A stretch of DNA of 64,000 nucleotides from Anoplolepis gracilipes (Eukaryota > Arthropoda > Insecta > Hymenoptera > Formicidae). The notes beneath the pieces are model-generated. The model ran no database searches and was not told the DNA's origin. It saw only the letters and a list, made by a program, of their open reading frames with translations. Shown piece by piece: positions 1-10,705 of this stretch (position 1 is its first letter; each line of letters opens with the position of its first letter). Location: the NCBI RefSeq assembly GCF_047496725.1, contig NC_132972.1, forward strand, positions 18,370,001 through 18,434,000, read 5' to 3'. The position numbers were made by a program, and so were the translations under genes.

Positions 1-93
1 TTGTGAACTGCAGGACACATGAACATCGACATTTCGAACGCACATTGCGGTCCACGGATACAATTCCCGGACCACGCCTGGCTGAGGGTCGTT
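1..93 (+). rRNA. 5.8S rRNA, 3' part (cut by window start)
   Basis: The first bases are the conserved 3' half of insect 5.8S rRNA: GAACATCGACATTTCGAACG at 21-40, then the GCACATTGCGGTCC block, and the terminal GGCTGAGGGTCGTT block near 80-93. The 5' half lies outside the window. It is followed in normal order by ITS2 and 28S, so this is a genuine fragment of an rDNA unit. Whether it is transcribed cannot be seen. Confidence 0.93.
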
Positions 94-1201
94 TAAATAA
101 CCCGAAACTGCTTGCGCCTTTCCGCGAGAGAGTCTCACGTATCCCTCTATATATAATAGAGGGACGAGACGATCACGCGCCGACTGGCCACGGCGCGCGC
201 GCGCGCCAAAACTTGCGCGCGTCGTCCGCTGAGCCGTGTCGCGCGTGAGCTCTCGATCGGCGTACGAGCGATCCGTTGGACGTTCGCCCGAGAGAGGAGC
301 CCGGCGGGTGGTATACCCCGCTTGAAAAGCTTGGGGGACCCCCGTTCTCGTCCTCGGCGTCGTCTGAAATGACACCCGGGTTTAAAAAACATTTTACCGG
401 GTGGCGAGGAGGAGACTTGTGTGAGAGAAAGAGTAAGAGAAGAAAGATGAAGAAGAAGAGGTGGCGAAGCGCCCCCGCGCCCAGAGACTTGTCGAATGGA
501 GGAGAGAGGAAAAGGAGGAGGAGGAGGAGGAGAAGGAGAAGAGAAGAGCCCGACCGCGGCGGCGGAGAGAATTTTGCGGTGCGAACGGCCGTGCGCCCGT
601 GGAGAGAAAGAACGAGTCTCGTCTCGTTCATCCCGCGCCGCCGTCTCGCTACCGCCCCCCCGTGTGTCGCCGCTCTCTCACTCGCTATCTCTCTCTCTCT
701 CTCTCTCTCCAGCTCTCTCACTCAGTCCTCTCGGTGCGCCGGCGGGCCGCTTGCCCCCTTCCTCCGTCGCCGTGATAACGGGACGGAGAAGAGAAGAGAG
801 TATTATACTACGGAGAGCAGCGCGCGTTCGCGGGTGAATCGCGAGCCGACCGCGTGTCCGAGTCCACGAAAATTTTCCTTTTCCGCCACGGAAAAAAAGG
901 ATGTCGAATTATTTTGGGACCGGCAGGCGTCGTCGCGTACTCGTTTCGAAATCGATTCGCCCCGAACACTCGAATTATATAAAAAAAGCGCAACAAATAA
1001 TAATTTTGTTGTAGTTTTTTTTTAGTAGCGCACACCTCTAACTCTCTCTCTCTCTCTCGTTCTCTCGAACTCTGCCGAAAGATTGGGTTCTTTCGTTCTC
1101 CGCGCTCTCCTACCCCGCGCATGCGCGGTGCGCCGCTGGCCCCCCTCTCTCACGAGGGCGGAGAATCAAAAGAGAGCGCGCCCGCGCGCAGTATCATTTC
1201 G
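94..1201 (+). other. ITS2 spacer
   Basis: This is the stretch between the 5.8S end and the 28S start. It is GC-rich with long purine runs (about 415-560) and CT/GT simple repeats (about 680-725 and 1040-1065). The open frames here are low-complexity Arg/Ser/Pro chance frames with no domain. The length of about 1.1 kb is within the range of expanded hymenopteran ITS2. Confidence 0.85.
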
Positions 1202-1546
1202 ACGACCTCAGAGCAGGCGAGATTACCCGCTGAATTTAAGCATATTATTAAGCGGAGGAAAAGAAACTAACCAGGATTTCCTTAGTAGCGGCGAGCGAAC
1301 AGGAAAGAGCCCAGCACCGAATCCCGCGGTTCCGCCGCAGGGAAATGTGGTGTTTGGGAGGATCCGCTTATCCCGAGTTGTCGCGTCGCGTCCAAGTCCA
1401 TCTTGAATGGGGCCACTTACCCGTAGAGGGTGCCAGGCCCGTAGCGACCGGTGCGCGTCTCGGGAGGATCTCTCCTTAGAGTCGGGTTGCTTGAGAGTGC
1501 AGCTCTAAGTGGGTGGTAAACTCCATCTAAGGCTAAATACGACCAC

Positions 1547-1588
<42 letters not shown>

Positions 1589-2213
1589 AACTTTGAAGAG
1601 AGAGTTCAAGAGTACGTGAAACCGTTCAGGGGTAAACCTAAGAAACCCAAAAGATCGACCGGGGAGATTCATCGTCAGCGGCGCTGGCTTCGCGTCGGTG
1701 GGCGATGTCCCGCGGAGTCCTCGCGGCTCGCGCGCGGGCACGCTACCGTGCGTCGATGTCCGGCGCTCGTCGTCGTGCACTTCTCCCCAAGTAGAACGTC
1801 GCGACCCGCTGGGTGTCGGTCTACGGCCCGGGTGTGTCGACTGTCGCGTCGCCGGTAAAACGGCACGCGACAAACCCCCGGTCGCCCGGCCGGCTGCTCG
1901 GCGGTACGCGCATGGTATCAGGCCGCACTTTGGTGCGTCGAGGCCGTCGCAAGCGCGCGCCACGGTACCCGGAGGTTTGCGGACTTTGCGCCGTCCCCGG
2001 TCCTGGCCCGCTGTTGGTTAAAGTACGGATTCACCTTCGACAGGCCCGAGAACGTCTCGCCGCGCGCGCTCCCCGCAAGGGGTGCCGCGCGCGGCAGACC
2101 GATACCGGTCGGCGACGCTACTGCTTTGGGTACTCTTAGGACCCGTCTTGAAACACGGACCAAGGAGTCTAACATGTACGCGAGTCATTGGGACTTGTCG
2201 CGAGACCTAAAGG
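1202..2213 (+). rRNA. 28S rRNA, truncated 5' end (likely pseudogene or array edge)
   Basis: 28S begins at the CGACCTCAGAGCAGGCGAGA block and runs through the conserved GCTGAATTTAAGCAT block, the AGCGGAGGAAAAGAAACTAA block, the divergent D1-D2 region and CACGGACCAAGGAGTCTAAC near 2155-2174. It stops inside the conserved CCTAAAGG block at 2206-2213, where the sequence turns into a (TA)n tract and a dispersed repeat. Several C-to-T or G-to-A differences from the conserved arthropod sequence are visible: GATTACCC for GACTACCC, TTATTAAG for TTACTAAG, and CTAAGAAACCCAAAAG for CTGAGAAACCCGAAAG. Only about 1 kb of roughly 4 kb is present, so the copy cannot give a full 28S. Confidence 0.9.
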
Positions 2214-2430
2214 ATATATATATATATATATATACAGGGTGGACCATTTTAATCCATCCAGTCGAATATCTCGAAAACCAAGCTTGGGAGAGAAAAATGT
2301 TTCAGACAAAAGTTGTGTGGTTTCGAGGGGACCATAAGATGGTACCATTGGTTTGACCTTGAAAAGTCATTTGAAGGTCATGTAAAGGTCACTTTAAGTT
2401 TTTTAAATGGAACGCCCTATATATTTTTAC
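2214..2430. repeat. Dispersed repeat with CAGGGTG/CGCCCT ends
   Basis: A (TA)n tract runs directly into TATACAGGGTGGACCATTTT at about 2230-2250. The block ends at about 2410-2430 with AATGGAACGCCCTATATAT, which is roughly its inverse. The roughly 200 bp between these imperfect inverted ends are non-coding. Similar ends (GGGACACCCTATATAT near 13946, GGACACCCTGTATAT near 62790) recur in the window, so this looks like a short, old, abundant element. Family unknown. Confidence 0.45.
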
Positions 2431-2859
2431 ATATTCTTGTAGCTCATCTCGAGAGCTTTCCAAAACATTTATGACAAAGTATTTTTCATTAAGTATTTTT
2501 TGAGTTATAAGGCTTCAAAGTTGCAGTATTTTGACATAAAATACAAGATATCTCATAAAATATTCATTTTTTGATTATCTTACTCTAATACTTTTATGCA
2601 CAGAATAACTGATTTTTCAAAAAATTTTTTGTAAGTGATTTAATACTTGAACATGTTACGATATATGTAAGATTAGTGGATAAATAATCCATTATACTCA
2701 AACTTTGTTATTTATTTTATCATAGATTGAGTGTATTTACCTTAGTCAGGACACATTTTTGCTCTCTATCGCCGTTTACATTTTATACTTTAGTTTATAT
2801 TTAAGAGAGCACTGAATTTATTTATTTAATAAATTTAATGTTGTCCTTTCGAAAAATCC
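2431..2859. other. AT-rich, no gene seen
   Basis: AT-rich sequence with no supported coding. It may contain the unrecognised 5' end of the Helitron that follows and more of the preceding dispersed repeat. Confidence 0.5.
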
Positions 2860-2879
2860 TCAAAATAATCAAAAAAGAT

Positions 2880-4697
2880 ACAATGCTTCACAAGTTAATG
2901 AAATAGCTGTAGTTTTTCAGAATGTAGATGGTGAGCCTCCATTTGAAAGAGACATTCGGATTTATAATAAAAATTCGAACGATGTTCAACAAATATCAAT
3001 TTTGGATAAAAGATGTGATCCAATGTGTTAGGTTAGGTTAGGTTAGGTTATCCGTTGTTGTATCCATACGGATGGTATTCAGAACTTAAATCATATAATC
3101 CTAAATATCCAGAATTTAACTCAAATCGATTATTATGCTCACCTGTTAGCACCAAAAGCTGAATTTAGTCAATTTAATCATTTAAAAAAGCAGGAAGTTG
3201 AGGTATCAATTTATACTTGATGCCTATATGAAAACTGAAGCCAATAGACTTAATTATATTAAATTAAATCAACCTCAATTAAGAACAGAACTTTATTCAG
3301 GATTAATGGATTGCCTTGATAATCGAGCAGAAAATGAGGGAATTAAAATTGGTGTACTTGTAATATTATTATCTTCATTTATGGGTAGTCATGGCAAGGA
3401 ACATGCAAGAAAGTTACCAAGATGCCATGTCTTTGGTGAGAAAGTTTGATAAACCAGACATTTTTCTAACCATGACTTGCAATCCTCAATGTCCCGAAAT
3501 TAAGGATAACCTTGATGGATGTCTAATAGAGTTTCGACCTGATTTAATCGTTAAAACATTTAATTTGAATGTAAAAAAGGTTTTAAAAGATTTAATTCAA
3601 AATAAAATTTTTGGAAAAATTATAGCTTATGCAGGTGTGATTAAATTTTAAAAAAGAGGACTTCCACATTTGCATTTACTTGCAATGTTAAGCGATGAAG
3701 ATAAACCTTGACTTCAAGAGGTCATCGACTGATGATATGGGCTGAAATTCCTAACGAAAAAAAATATCGAAAACTTAATAAAAAACTTTTGGAACACATG
3801 ATTCATGGTCCATGTGGAGATCCCTCGAGGAGATATCCTTGCACTGGGGATGATGGAAAATGTTCTAACGGTTTTCCAAAAGAATTTTGTGATGAAACTA
3901 ATGTAAATGTAAATGGATATCCTATGTATCAACGTAGGAATACTAGAAAAAAATACATCGTTAGAAATAAAGAGATTGATAATCGATGAGTGGTGCCATA
4001 TTCACCATATTTAATCATGAAATATAATCGACATATCAATTTAAAAATATGTTCATCAGTGAAGAGCGTAAAATATCTATATAAATATATTCATAAAGGA
4101 TTTGATTGTGCTGCAATTGAGGTGCAAGCACGAGATGGTACAAGATTCATTAGAATAGATGAGGTTAACTCATTCCTGGATGCAAGATATGTTGCTTCAG
4201 AAGCAATGTGGAGATTTAACGGATACGATCTATTCATGAAGTCTCACACAGTAATAAGATTGGCAGTTCATTTGCCTGATCGCCAAATAGTTTATTTCCG
4301 AGCAGGAAATGAGGAATAAGCTGTTCAAAGAGAGCTCAATCGAGATACTACATTGACTGCATGGTTCAAACTGAATCAATATGATGAAAATGCAATGCAT
4401 TTTCTTTACACAGATATTCTTTATTATTATGTTTATGACAAGAAAATTACTAAGTGGAAGCCACACAAAAAAGGTGGTGAGAAAATAATTTCAAGGCTAT
4501 ATACAGTGAGCATAAAAAATAATGAAAGATTTTATCTACGTCTCCTTCTCCTACATGTGAGTGGAGCTAAATGTTTTGAAGATTTAAGAACTGTAAACAG
4601 AGTTATATATAAAACATTTAAAGATGCAGCAATTGCGAAGAATTTAATAGAAACTGACGATCTATGGGCACAAACATTAGAAGAAGCAACAGAATAA
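2880..4697 (+). pseudogene. Helitron Rep (HUH nuclease) region, broken
   Basis: Encodes what was the replication-initiator half of the Helitron protein, which nicks and joins single strands during rolling-circle transposition. Frame fragments show the family hallmarks: a DKRCDPMC block (about 3007-3027), QLRTELYSGLMD (about 3270-3310), QDAMSLVRKFDKPDIFLTMTCNP (about 3418-3486), the metal-binding histidine motif around HLHL (3664-3675), the LYKYIHKG block (about 4077-4100), and SEAMWR...HTVIRLAVHLP (about 4197-4277). At least five frameshifts or stops break it. A 20-bp telomere-type insertion at 3031-3050 separates the DKRCDPMC block from the continuation of the same sentence in the protein. 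Confidence 0.85.
3028..3050. repeat. Interstitial telomeric repeat (TTAGG)4
   Basis: Four and a half TTAGG units, the canonical insect telomere repeat, lie inside the Helitron Rep pseudogene. Removing 20 bases (3031-3050) rejoins TGTTA to TCCGTTG and restores a continuous reading of the Helitron protein across the site. The repeat is therefore an insertion, not original sequence. It adds 20 bp, which is a frameshift. Confidence 0.9.
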
Positions 4698-4797
4698 AAA
4701 ATGCCTGCACAAATTCGAGAGCTATTTACCTATATTTGCATATTTGGAAATCCAACAGATGTACCAACTTTTTGGAATAAATACAAAGATCAAATGA

Positions 4798-6381
4798 ATG
4801 AGGAGGATTGTAAACAACAATGTTGTCGACCCTGATAATATGGCTTTAAATCATATACAAGAAATTCTGAAAAATAATGGAAGTAGTTGTGAAAACTTTG
4901 AATTGCCAAATCCAATTCCAGTGAATATTTACGAAACAGAATATAATGTGGATGAAGAAAAAAGACGTGGTGATTATTTATTATCAACATTAAATGATGA
5001 ACAAAAACACGTATATGATATAGTCATTAGAGCAATTTACAATGAGAACGAACCTCAGCGGTTATTTTATATTGACGGGTTTGCAGGAAGTGGAAAAACT
5101 TATCTATTTAACACATTTTTGAGTGTTATTCGAGGAAAAAACGAGATGATTATTCCATGTGCTTCAACTGTCATTGCTGCACTTCTTAAAGGAGGAAGAA
5201 CTTATCATTCTCTGTTTAAACTTTCAATTCCAATTGATGATGGAGCTAAATCAAATATCAGAGGAAACACTCAGGCTGCACGAAAATTGATCTCTGCAAA
5301 ACTCATCATATGGGATGAAGTGAATATGACTGTTGGACATGCCTTAACAGCAGTTGATAAACTCTTGAAGGATCTAATGAAGAATCAAAGACCATTTGGA
5401 GGAAAAGTAATTTTATTTGCAGGAGATTTCAGACAAAATCTTCCCGTAGTGCCACATGCACAAAAAGCAGTTATAATTGAATCTGTAAAATACAATCCTA
5501 TATGGAGGAATGTAACTGAGATTAAATTAGAGCAGAATATGGAGAGCAGAGAACTGGAGAAGAAAAAGATTTTGCATATTGGCTAATGCAACTCGGAGAT
5601 GGTAAATTATCAAATATTGATGGACTAGATCTCGATACAATTGAAATACTCCAGGATTTTATATCAAAAGAATCTCTTAGTACTGAGATTTTTGGTGATA
5701 GAATCACCATGGAGCGTATTAGAGAAAATCCAGATCGAGCAATTCTTTGTCCTAAGAATGAAGATACTTTCATAATTAATGACGAAATTCTTTGTCTAAT
5801 GGAAGAAGAAAAAAAGAATATTTATCAATTGACTCTATTGTAAGTGATGATCCACAGAAACAATTAAATTTTTCAACTGAATTTTTAAACTCTGACACCT
5901 TCTGGAATGCCAATTCATCGGCTTAAAATAAAAATCGGTGTTACAATAATCTTATTAAGGAATTTAAATATTAAAAAAGGATTATGTAATGGAACAAGAT
6001 TCATTGTTACTAATCTGAAAAATAATTTAATTTATGCGGAAGTTTTAACAGGTCCTGCTCGAGAACAGATTGTTATCATTCCAAGGATAGATTGAATTAC
6101 AAATGATTTTGAACTGCCATTTAAATTTAAACGAAGACAGTTTCCTATTCGATTATCATTTGCTATGACAATAAATAAATCCCAAGGACAAAGTTTAGAA
6201 AAAGTTGGAATTTATTTACCACATCCTGTATTTGCTCATGGTCAATTTTATGTGGCATTTTCTAGAGCAACCAATAGGGAAGTGTAAAAATTAAGATTGA
6301 TGAATTGAGTAATCAAGGACATCTAATTGAAGGAAGTAAAAAATGTTTTACAAAAAATATAAGATACAGAGAAATTTTGTA
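4798..6381 (+). pseudogene. Helitron helicase (Pif1-like) domain, broken
   Basis: C-terminal SF1 helicase half of the Helitron protein. The 4798-5586 frame is intact for 262 codons and holds Walker A GFAGSGKT (5077-5100), the STVIAALL block, Walker B-like LIIWDEVNM (about 5305-5330) and the AGDFRQNLPVVP motif (about 5419-5455). Later fragments in shifted frames carry [17 protein letters not shown] (about 6162-6210) and [11 protein letters not shown] (about 6239-6270), the closing helicase motifs. Stops after 5586, at about 5843 and at 6095 make it non-functional. Confidence 0.87.
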
Positions 6382-6576
6382 AATTGAGAAATTAAAAAAA
6401 ATTGTACTAATTAAAGCAAGTGAAAAATGTTTTAAAAAATATGTTATATAGAGAGAAATATATAATAATATAATATAATATAGTAATAATATAATATAGT
6501 ATAGTAATATAATAAAAATATATAATATAGAGAGAAATATTATACGCTTTGCGCGGTCCAAATAAAAAGGCTTTGA

Positions 6577-6607
6577 GGACCGCGCCAAGCGCGGTCCGAA
6601 AAGCTAG
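6577..6607 (+). other. Helitron 3' terminal hairpin and CTAG end
   Basis: GGACCGCGC (6577-6585), loop CAA, GCGCGGTCC (6589-6597) form a perfect 9-bp stem. GAAAAG then leads to CTAG (6604-6607), followed by T. This matches the Helitron rule of a short GC-rich hairpin about 10 nt before CTRR with insertion at A/T. A GCGCGGTCC block at 6549-6557 repeats one stem arm upstream. Confidence 0.9.
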
Positions 6608-7174
6608 TATATATATATATACAGCTATTGATAAAATTATTAGGCACCCTTAAATTTTTCGTATTTCTTATTTTGTTAACAGTATATAAATACTAAAAAG
6701 ATTAAAAAATTTTTAAAAACTATCGATAGCACATTAAAACTGAAATTTCAAGCTTTAAAATGTTTTTCTAATTTTTCGACGAGTATCGACACATATCTGA
6801 AAAACACGGGCGGGCGGGCGTGCGTGTATGTGTGTGTGTAATTTTATTATATTTAATATAATATTGAAGGAAACATTTTTTTACATTTCTTCTTGACGGA
6901 GAAAACCACCACCTTCTCGCGGTTTCCGTTGAGCAACAACATATACATACGTTGTTGCCCATATAAAATTGATAGATATTATTAGAAAAATTTTGTTATT
7001 GAAATTATTAAGATTATTTATTATTAATATTATTTTTTTATTAATATTATTTGTAAATAATTTTTTACAAGAAAAAAACGTATATGTTGGCCAAGAGTGG
7101 ATTTTTATTATTAAATTTTTTTTTAAATTTAATCTCTTATTCTTTAACTTACATCTTTCTTTTATATATATGTA

Positions 7175-7229
<55 letters not shown>

Positions 7230-7237
7230 ATATATAT
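6608..7237. other. AT-rich stretch with (TA)n, no gene
   Basis: AT-rich DNA carrying a short TA run at 6608-6620, a CGGG/GTGT patch at about 6806-6838, and a long TA microsatellite at about 7176-7237. The open frames are Ile/Tyr/Phe-rich chance frames. No coding or RNA gene was seen. Confidence 0.6.
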
Positions 7238-9194
7238 TGTGACCGTGTAGACTTTTTCGGTTAATTACCGCGTACGCTCCTTGATACAATTTTTGGCCGA
7301 CTGGCCTACGGCACACCTTCGGCGCGATCGCTTAATTGATCGTAGTTCGGCTCTATCGGAACGATAATGTTTGGGCGCCAGGCGCGAAAATTCGCGCCGT
7401 CTCCAATTAAGACAATATTGGCAGGTAACTCAAAATCGTGAAGCAATTACGATCGCGACGGTAACTAAAGTGGCTAGTCGATACTTAAGCGGCAGAGGGG
7501 GGGGGGTTGCGTAGGAGCTGAACGGGATCGAGAATCGATATTTAGTAAGCAAGGAAATCTCCCGGAAAACAGACACAATTATTAAATTTAAGAATAAATA
7601 TATTTGACAAGCATTCGGGAAGTAAATATAGTATACAAGAAAACTCTCGGTGTGGAACAAGAAAGCCTTCCGGAGAAATTATTATAAATGCGACAACTAG
7701 ACATGTACGTCGCACGCTCGTCGCATACGAAGGGCGCGTGACGGCGCGATGTCGCGACCGAGGTATCGAATTATGCGTGATTTCAGAGGAATTTAGACTT
7801 CTTCACAGATCGCTCGCGACTTGTTAAGGTCGTGGCGATCGTAAAGATACATTATTCAATAATATGCGGCAGATCTCGACCACGAATCGCCCTCTAATCG
7901 CGCTAATCGATTTACGCTAAAACTTCGGGAACATACGTAAACATGCGCGGTCGGCACGCATCGACCTCCGCCATCGATCACCACGGTACTTATAGCATGT
8001 GTTATACGGCGTGGGAAATTCTCCCAATAAGCGGGATGCAGATTCGATGTCCTTGTACACAAAATTATACTCGACGAAATTACGTTACGTGTATTGTTCC
8101 CGGATCGCAAGTCGATAAATGGCGCGGAACGTAAAGTCGCACGCGACACGCGGTATACGAGCTCGCTTCCCGACGGATACAATTTATCATGCGGTAACAA
8201 ATTTCGACAACTAAACGATACGTAATACGGTAACACAATAATGACTATCGGCGGCGACTATTGAGAGAGACGTTATGCCCTTTTACGACTCGGACGAAAT
8301 GCGGCCCTCACAAATCTCAACAACGATACGGCAACAAATACGCGACGGCAGAATAAAATCTCCCCGTGAATCGCGACAACTAAAATTACGATAATTATAA
8401 CAGGGCGCTTTCGTCCGAATCGTACGAGCTACCGGTTTGGCGGTCTTTCAATCCTTCTTCTTCTCCGTCATCCGGTCTCGCACGATGATCTTGGGTAGTC
8501 GGGTCGATAGGCCTGTCGTCCTCGATCGCTCGCCGAACAGTGACGAGCGTGAGGCTTGCGGGAGACACGCCGGTGACCTCGTACGTAATCAGGCCACCTG
8601 CGGCGCTATCGTGGTCCTTAGGGCCAATCGCGGCCGCTCCTTATCGCGGCCCGTTCGATTCGGGTTATCGACCTTGTGATCCTTCGGTCTCCGCGAGACA
8701 ACTTCTCGGTGCGGCTTACCAGTAGCTTCCGGTCGGCTCGGTCCGGTGCCCTTGGCTTCCCCGGACCCCATGGTTGAGTCCAACCTTCTAGCTCCATAGT
8801 CGAGGCTCCGATGTTCAACATATCGGGAGTGGCCATCCCCTTGACCGTGCCTTTCCCGGTCCTTCGCTCTCGGTATGCTCCTGCAGATTTAAACCTTTTA
8901 ACGGCAGTCGATGTTTCCGCCGATTTATGAATTATCAGATAAAATGTACGGTCCTTACCGGGCGTGATCTCTCCGCATTCCTTCACCTCCACTCGCCGTC
9001 ATAACCAGGCTCCTCGGACCCGCGTAGCTGTCGACTAGAGGTTGTTGTCGCCAAACTCGCAAATAACGCGCGAAAATAAAAAGTAAATCTCGCAGGGCGC
9101 TCTCTCTATTATTCGAGGACGCAGATCCCGCGAAAATCCTTCCCGATCGGGCCTTTCGACTCTTGTGATGGACGAAAGAAAACGTCACGTCACA
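7238..9194. mobile_element. LTR-like insertion, TGTGAC...GTCACA, 1.96 kb, no coding
   Basis: A sharply GC-richer block sits in AT-rich DNA. It starts TGTGACCGTG at 7238 and ends ACGTCACGTCACA at 9194, giving TG...CA ends with short inverted termini, and ATAT abuts both sides. It carries no reverse transcriptase, gag or integrase frames. The longest frame (8618-8992, minus, 124 codons) is Arg/Gly-rich and matches nothing I know. It could be a large solo LTR or a non-autonomous LTR element. The target duplication is weak evidence because the flanks are TA repeats. Confidence 0.45.
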
Positions 9195-9360
9195 ATATAT
9201 ATTAAATACGGAAAACATTTTTTTTATCGTGATACTCTTTCTTCAGACATATTTATTTATAATCTTTATACAATTAAAACTTTGATAAATATAAGATATT
9301 GCATAAGTGAAACTAATTTTTCTATTATTATATATATAATTAAAAATAATTTTTTATAAT

Positions 9361-9481
9361 TGAGACTTTATTAATTCTAGTTTAATTAATTATAGTTGAA
9401 AAATTTACTTTGGGAGGGCAAAAACATTGTTCAAAGTAACATTTCATTATAATTAATTAACTTAGAATTATCAAAATCTCA
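9361..9481. repeat. Long imperfect hairpin (about 50-bp arms)
   Basis: The left arm (9361-9412, beginning TGAGACTTTATTAATTC) and the reverse complement of the right arm (9432-9481, beginning TGAGATTTTGATAATTC) agree over most of about 50 bases with a loop of about 19 bases. This is typical of a tiny MITE or a hairpin transcript. No coding. Confidence 0.65.
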
Positions 9482-10250
9482 TATTTAATAAATCTTAGTT
9501 TCAATTACATAAATTTTAAAAATGTCTAAAGAAAAAGTATAAAAGGTAAAAAATATTTTCTGTATTTTATTATATCAATAAAAAATAATTTTATTACATT
9601 ATTTATTATGATAATAATACAATATATTTTTTCAAATTATGTGAATATAATAATATGTGTATGTATGTACATGTATAAATTCTCGAATCTCGAGCCACTA
9701 GCCGCTACTGCTAACATCATTCTAGAGACATTAGCTATAGCTCTCTCTCTCTCGAGAGAGAAAAGGACAGATCGTATGTCTGTCCTTTCCTACTTCTCGA
9801 AGTTTGCCAAGCGCCGGGCGACACACGTACACGACTCTTTTGTTGTGTGTGTGGCCCTACCACGCGGCCCGCTTGAAGGCAATCAGCCAAGAATTGGCAT
9901 CTCTGGAGGGGTTGGCTATAAATCTTTTATTTATTAATTCTCTGATGGTAGCAGGATTTATTACTAAGGAACGGGGACCTATATCGGTATCGATAGGATG
10001 TATGGAATTGTCTTTACAATCTATTATATAAGAAGGATAATCTTGATTAGAAGAGGAAGATTCGATAAGGGGAGTTTGTTCAGAATCTTGTTTAGTATTA
10101 AAATATTGAGCGATTATTCTTTGCATTAAATGTTTTCCTACCAGCACGTCGGGTTTTTGGCATAACTACTTTTAATGGTGTTGCTTTCACGAGTCTTTAG
10201 TATGAGATTCGCTTCGGCAGACAATCTGAATTTAACACCGGGGATTGTGT
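9482..10250. other. Unassigned, with two small hairpins
   Basis: AT-rich to about 9670, then mixed composition. CTCTCTCTCGAGAGAG (about 9747-9763) and AAAGGACAGA/TCTGTCCTTT (about 9769-9796, perfect 10-bp stem with 7-nt loop) are adjacent hairpins. A 96-codon open frame on the minus strand (9857-10147) has no recognisable domain. It could be a gag or transposase relic, but I cannot support a function. Confidence 0.4.
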
Positions 10251-10705
10251 GTCGTAAGATCGTGCGGCCTGGACGTATGTCCTTATCCAGCATCTGAACT
10301 CACTACACAAATCCGGTTTATTATTGCTGAATACATTTGATTCAATAAGCTGAATGAACTGGGTAGATTGAAAGAATTTAGGGATTGAATATTCTGTTGC
10401 AATTATTTATTCTAATTTTGGTTTATGTTGCTTCCGCTAATCTCTATATACGAAGTTGCTTTGGCGATCACAAATCGAATTCTATCACCGGAGATTATGT
10501 GCTTTCACAAGTTCAACTATTTGATTGAAGCTTGCTTCCGTCGTGAGATCGTGCGGCCTGAACGTATGTCCTTATCCAGCATCTAAACTCACTACGCAAA
10601 TCCGGTTTAATGTTGTTATCTAGTTAAGGCTGAATATGCCGTGAGATCGTGCGGCCTGGATGTGTATCCTTATTCAGCATCTAAACTTACTGCGCAAATC
10701 TAGTC
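10251..10705 (+). repeat. Three dispersed copies of a ~68-bp repeat
   Basis: Copies at 10251-10320, 10541-10609 and 10638-10705 share GAGATCGTGCGGCCTG, then a TATGTCCTTATCCAGCATCT core, then CTCACTACRCAAATC. The first two also share upstream similarity (TTCGCTTCGGCAGACAA-like and ACACCGGGGATTGTGTG-like blocks), so the ancestral unit may be about 280 bp. They are non-coding and probably lie inside one unclassified element. Confidence 0.75.

Larger units (their letters stand above)
2860..6607 (+). mobile_element. Degenerate autonomous Helitron
   Basis: Remnant of a rolling-circle transposon. Reading fragments in several frames give, in order, the Helitron N-terminal region, the Rep (HUH) nuclease and the Pif1-like helicase, all with stops and frameshifts. 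The 3' end is convincing: a 9-bp perfect stem with a 3-nt loop, six bases, then CTAG. The 5' terminus (expected TC) was not identified; similarity starts near 2880. There is no target duplication, as expected for this class. Confidence 0.88.

Noticed and set aside
276..1025. 249-codon open frame on the plus strand
   Set aside because: It lies in ITS2 and is low-complexity Arg/Ser; chance frame in GC-rich spacer.
1505..2175. Overlapping frames in the 28S fragment
   Set aside because: Conserved rRNA sequence explains them; no protein evidence.
2200..2440. R1/R2 retrotransposon insertion in 28S
   Set aside because: The break is about 1 kb into 28S, not at the R1/R2 target, the following sequence is not R1/R2-like, and 28S does not resume.
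7856..8236. 126-codon minus-strand frame
   Set aside because: No domain, inside a GC-rich LTR-like block; frame length expected by composition.
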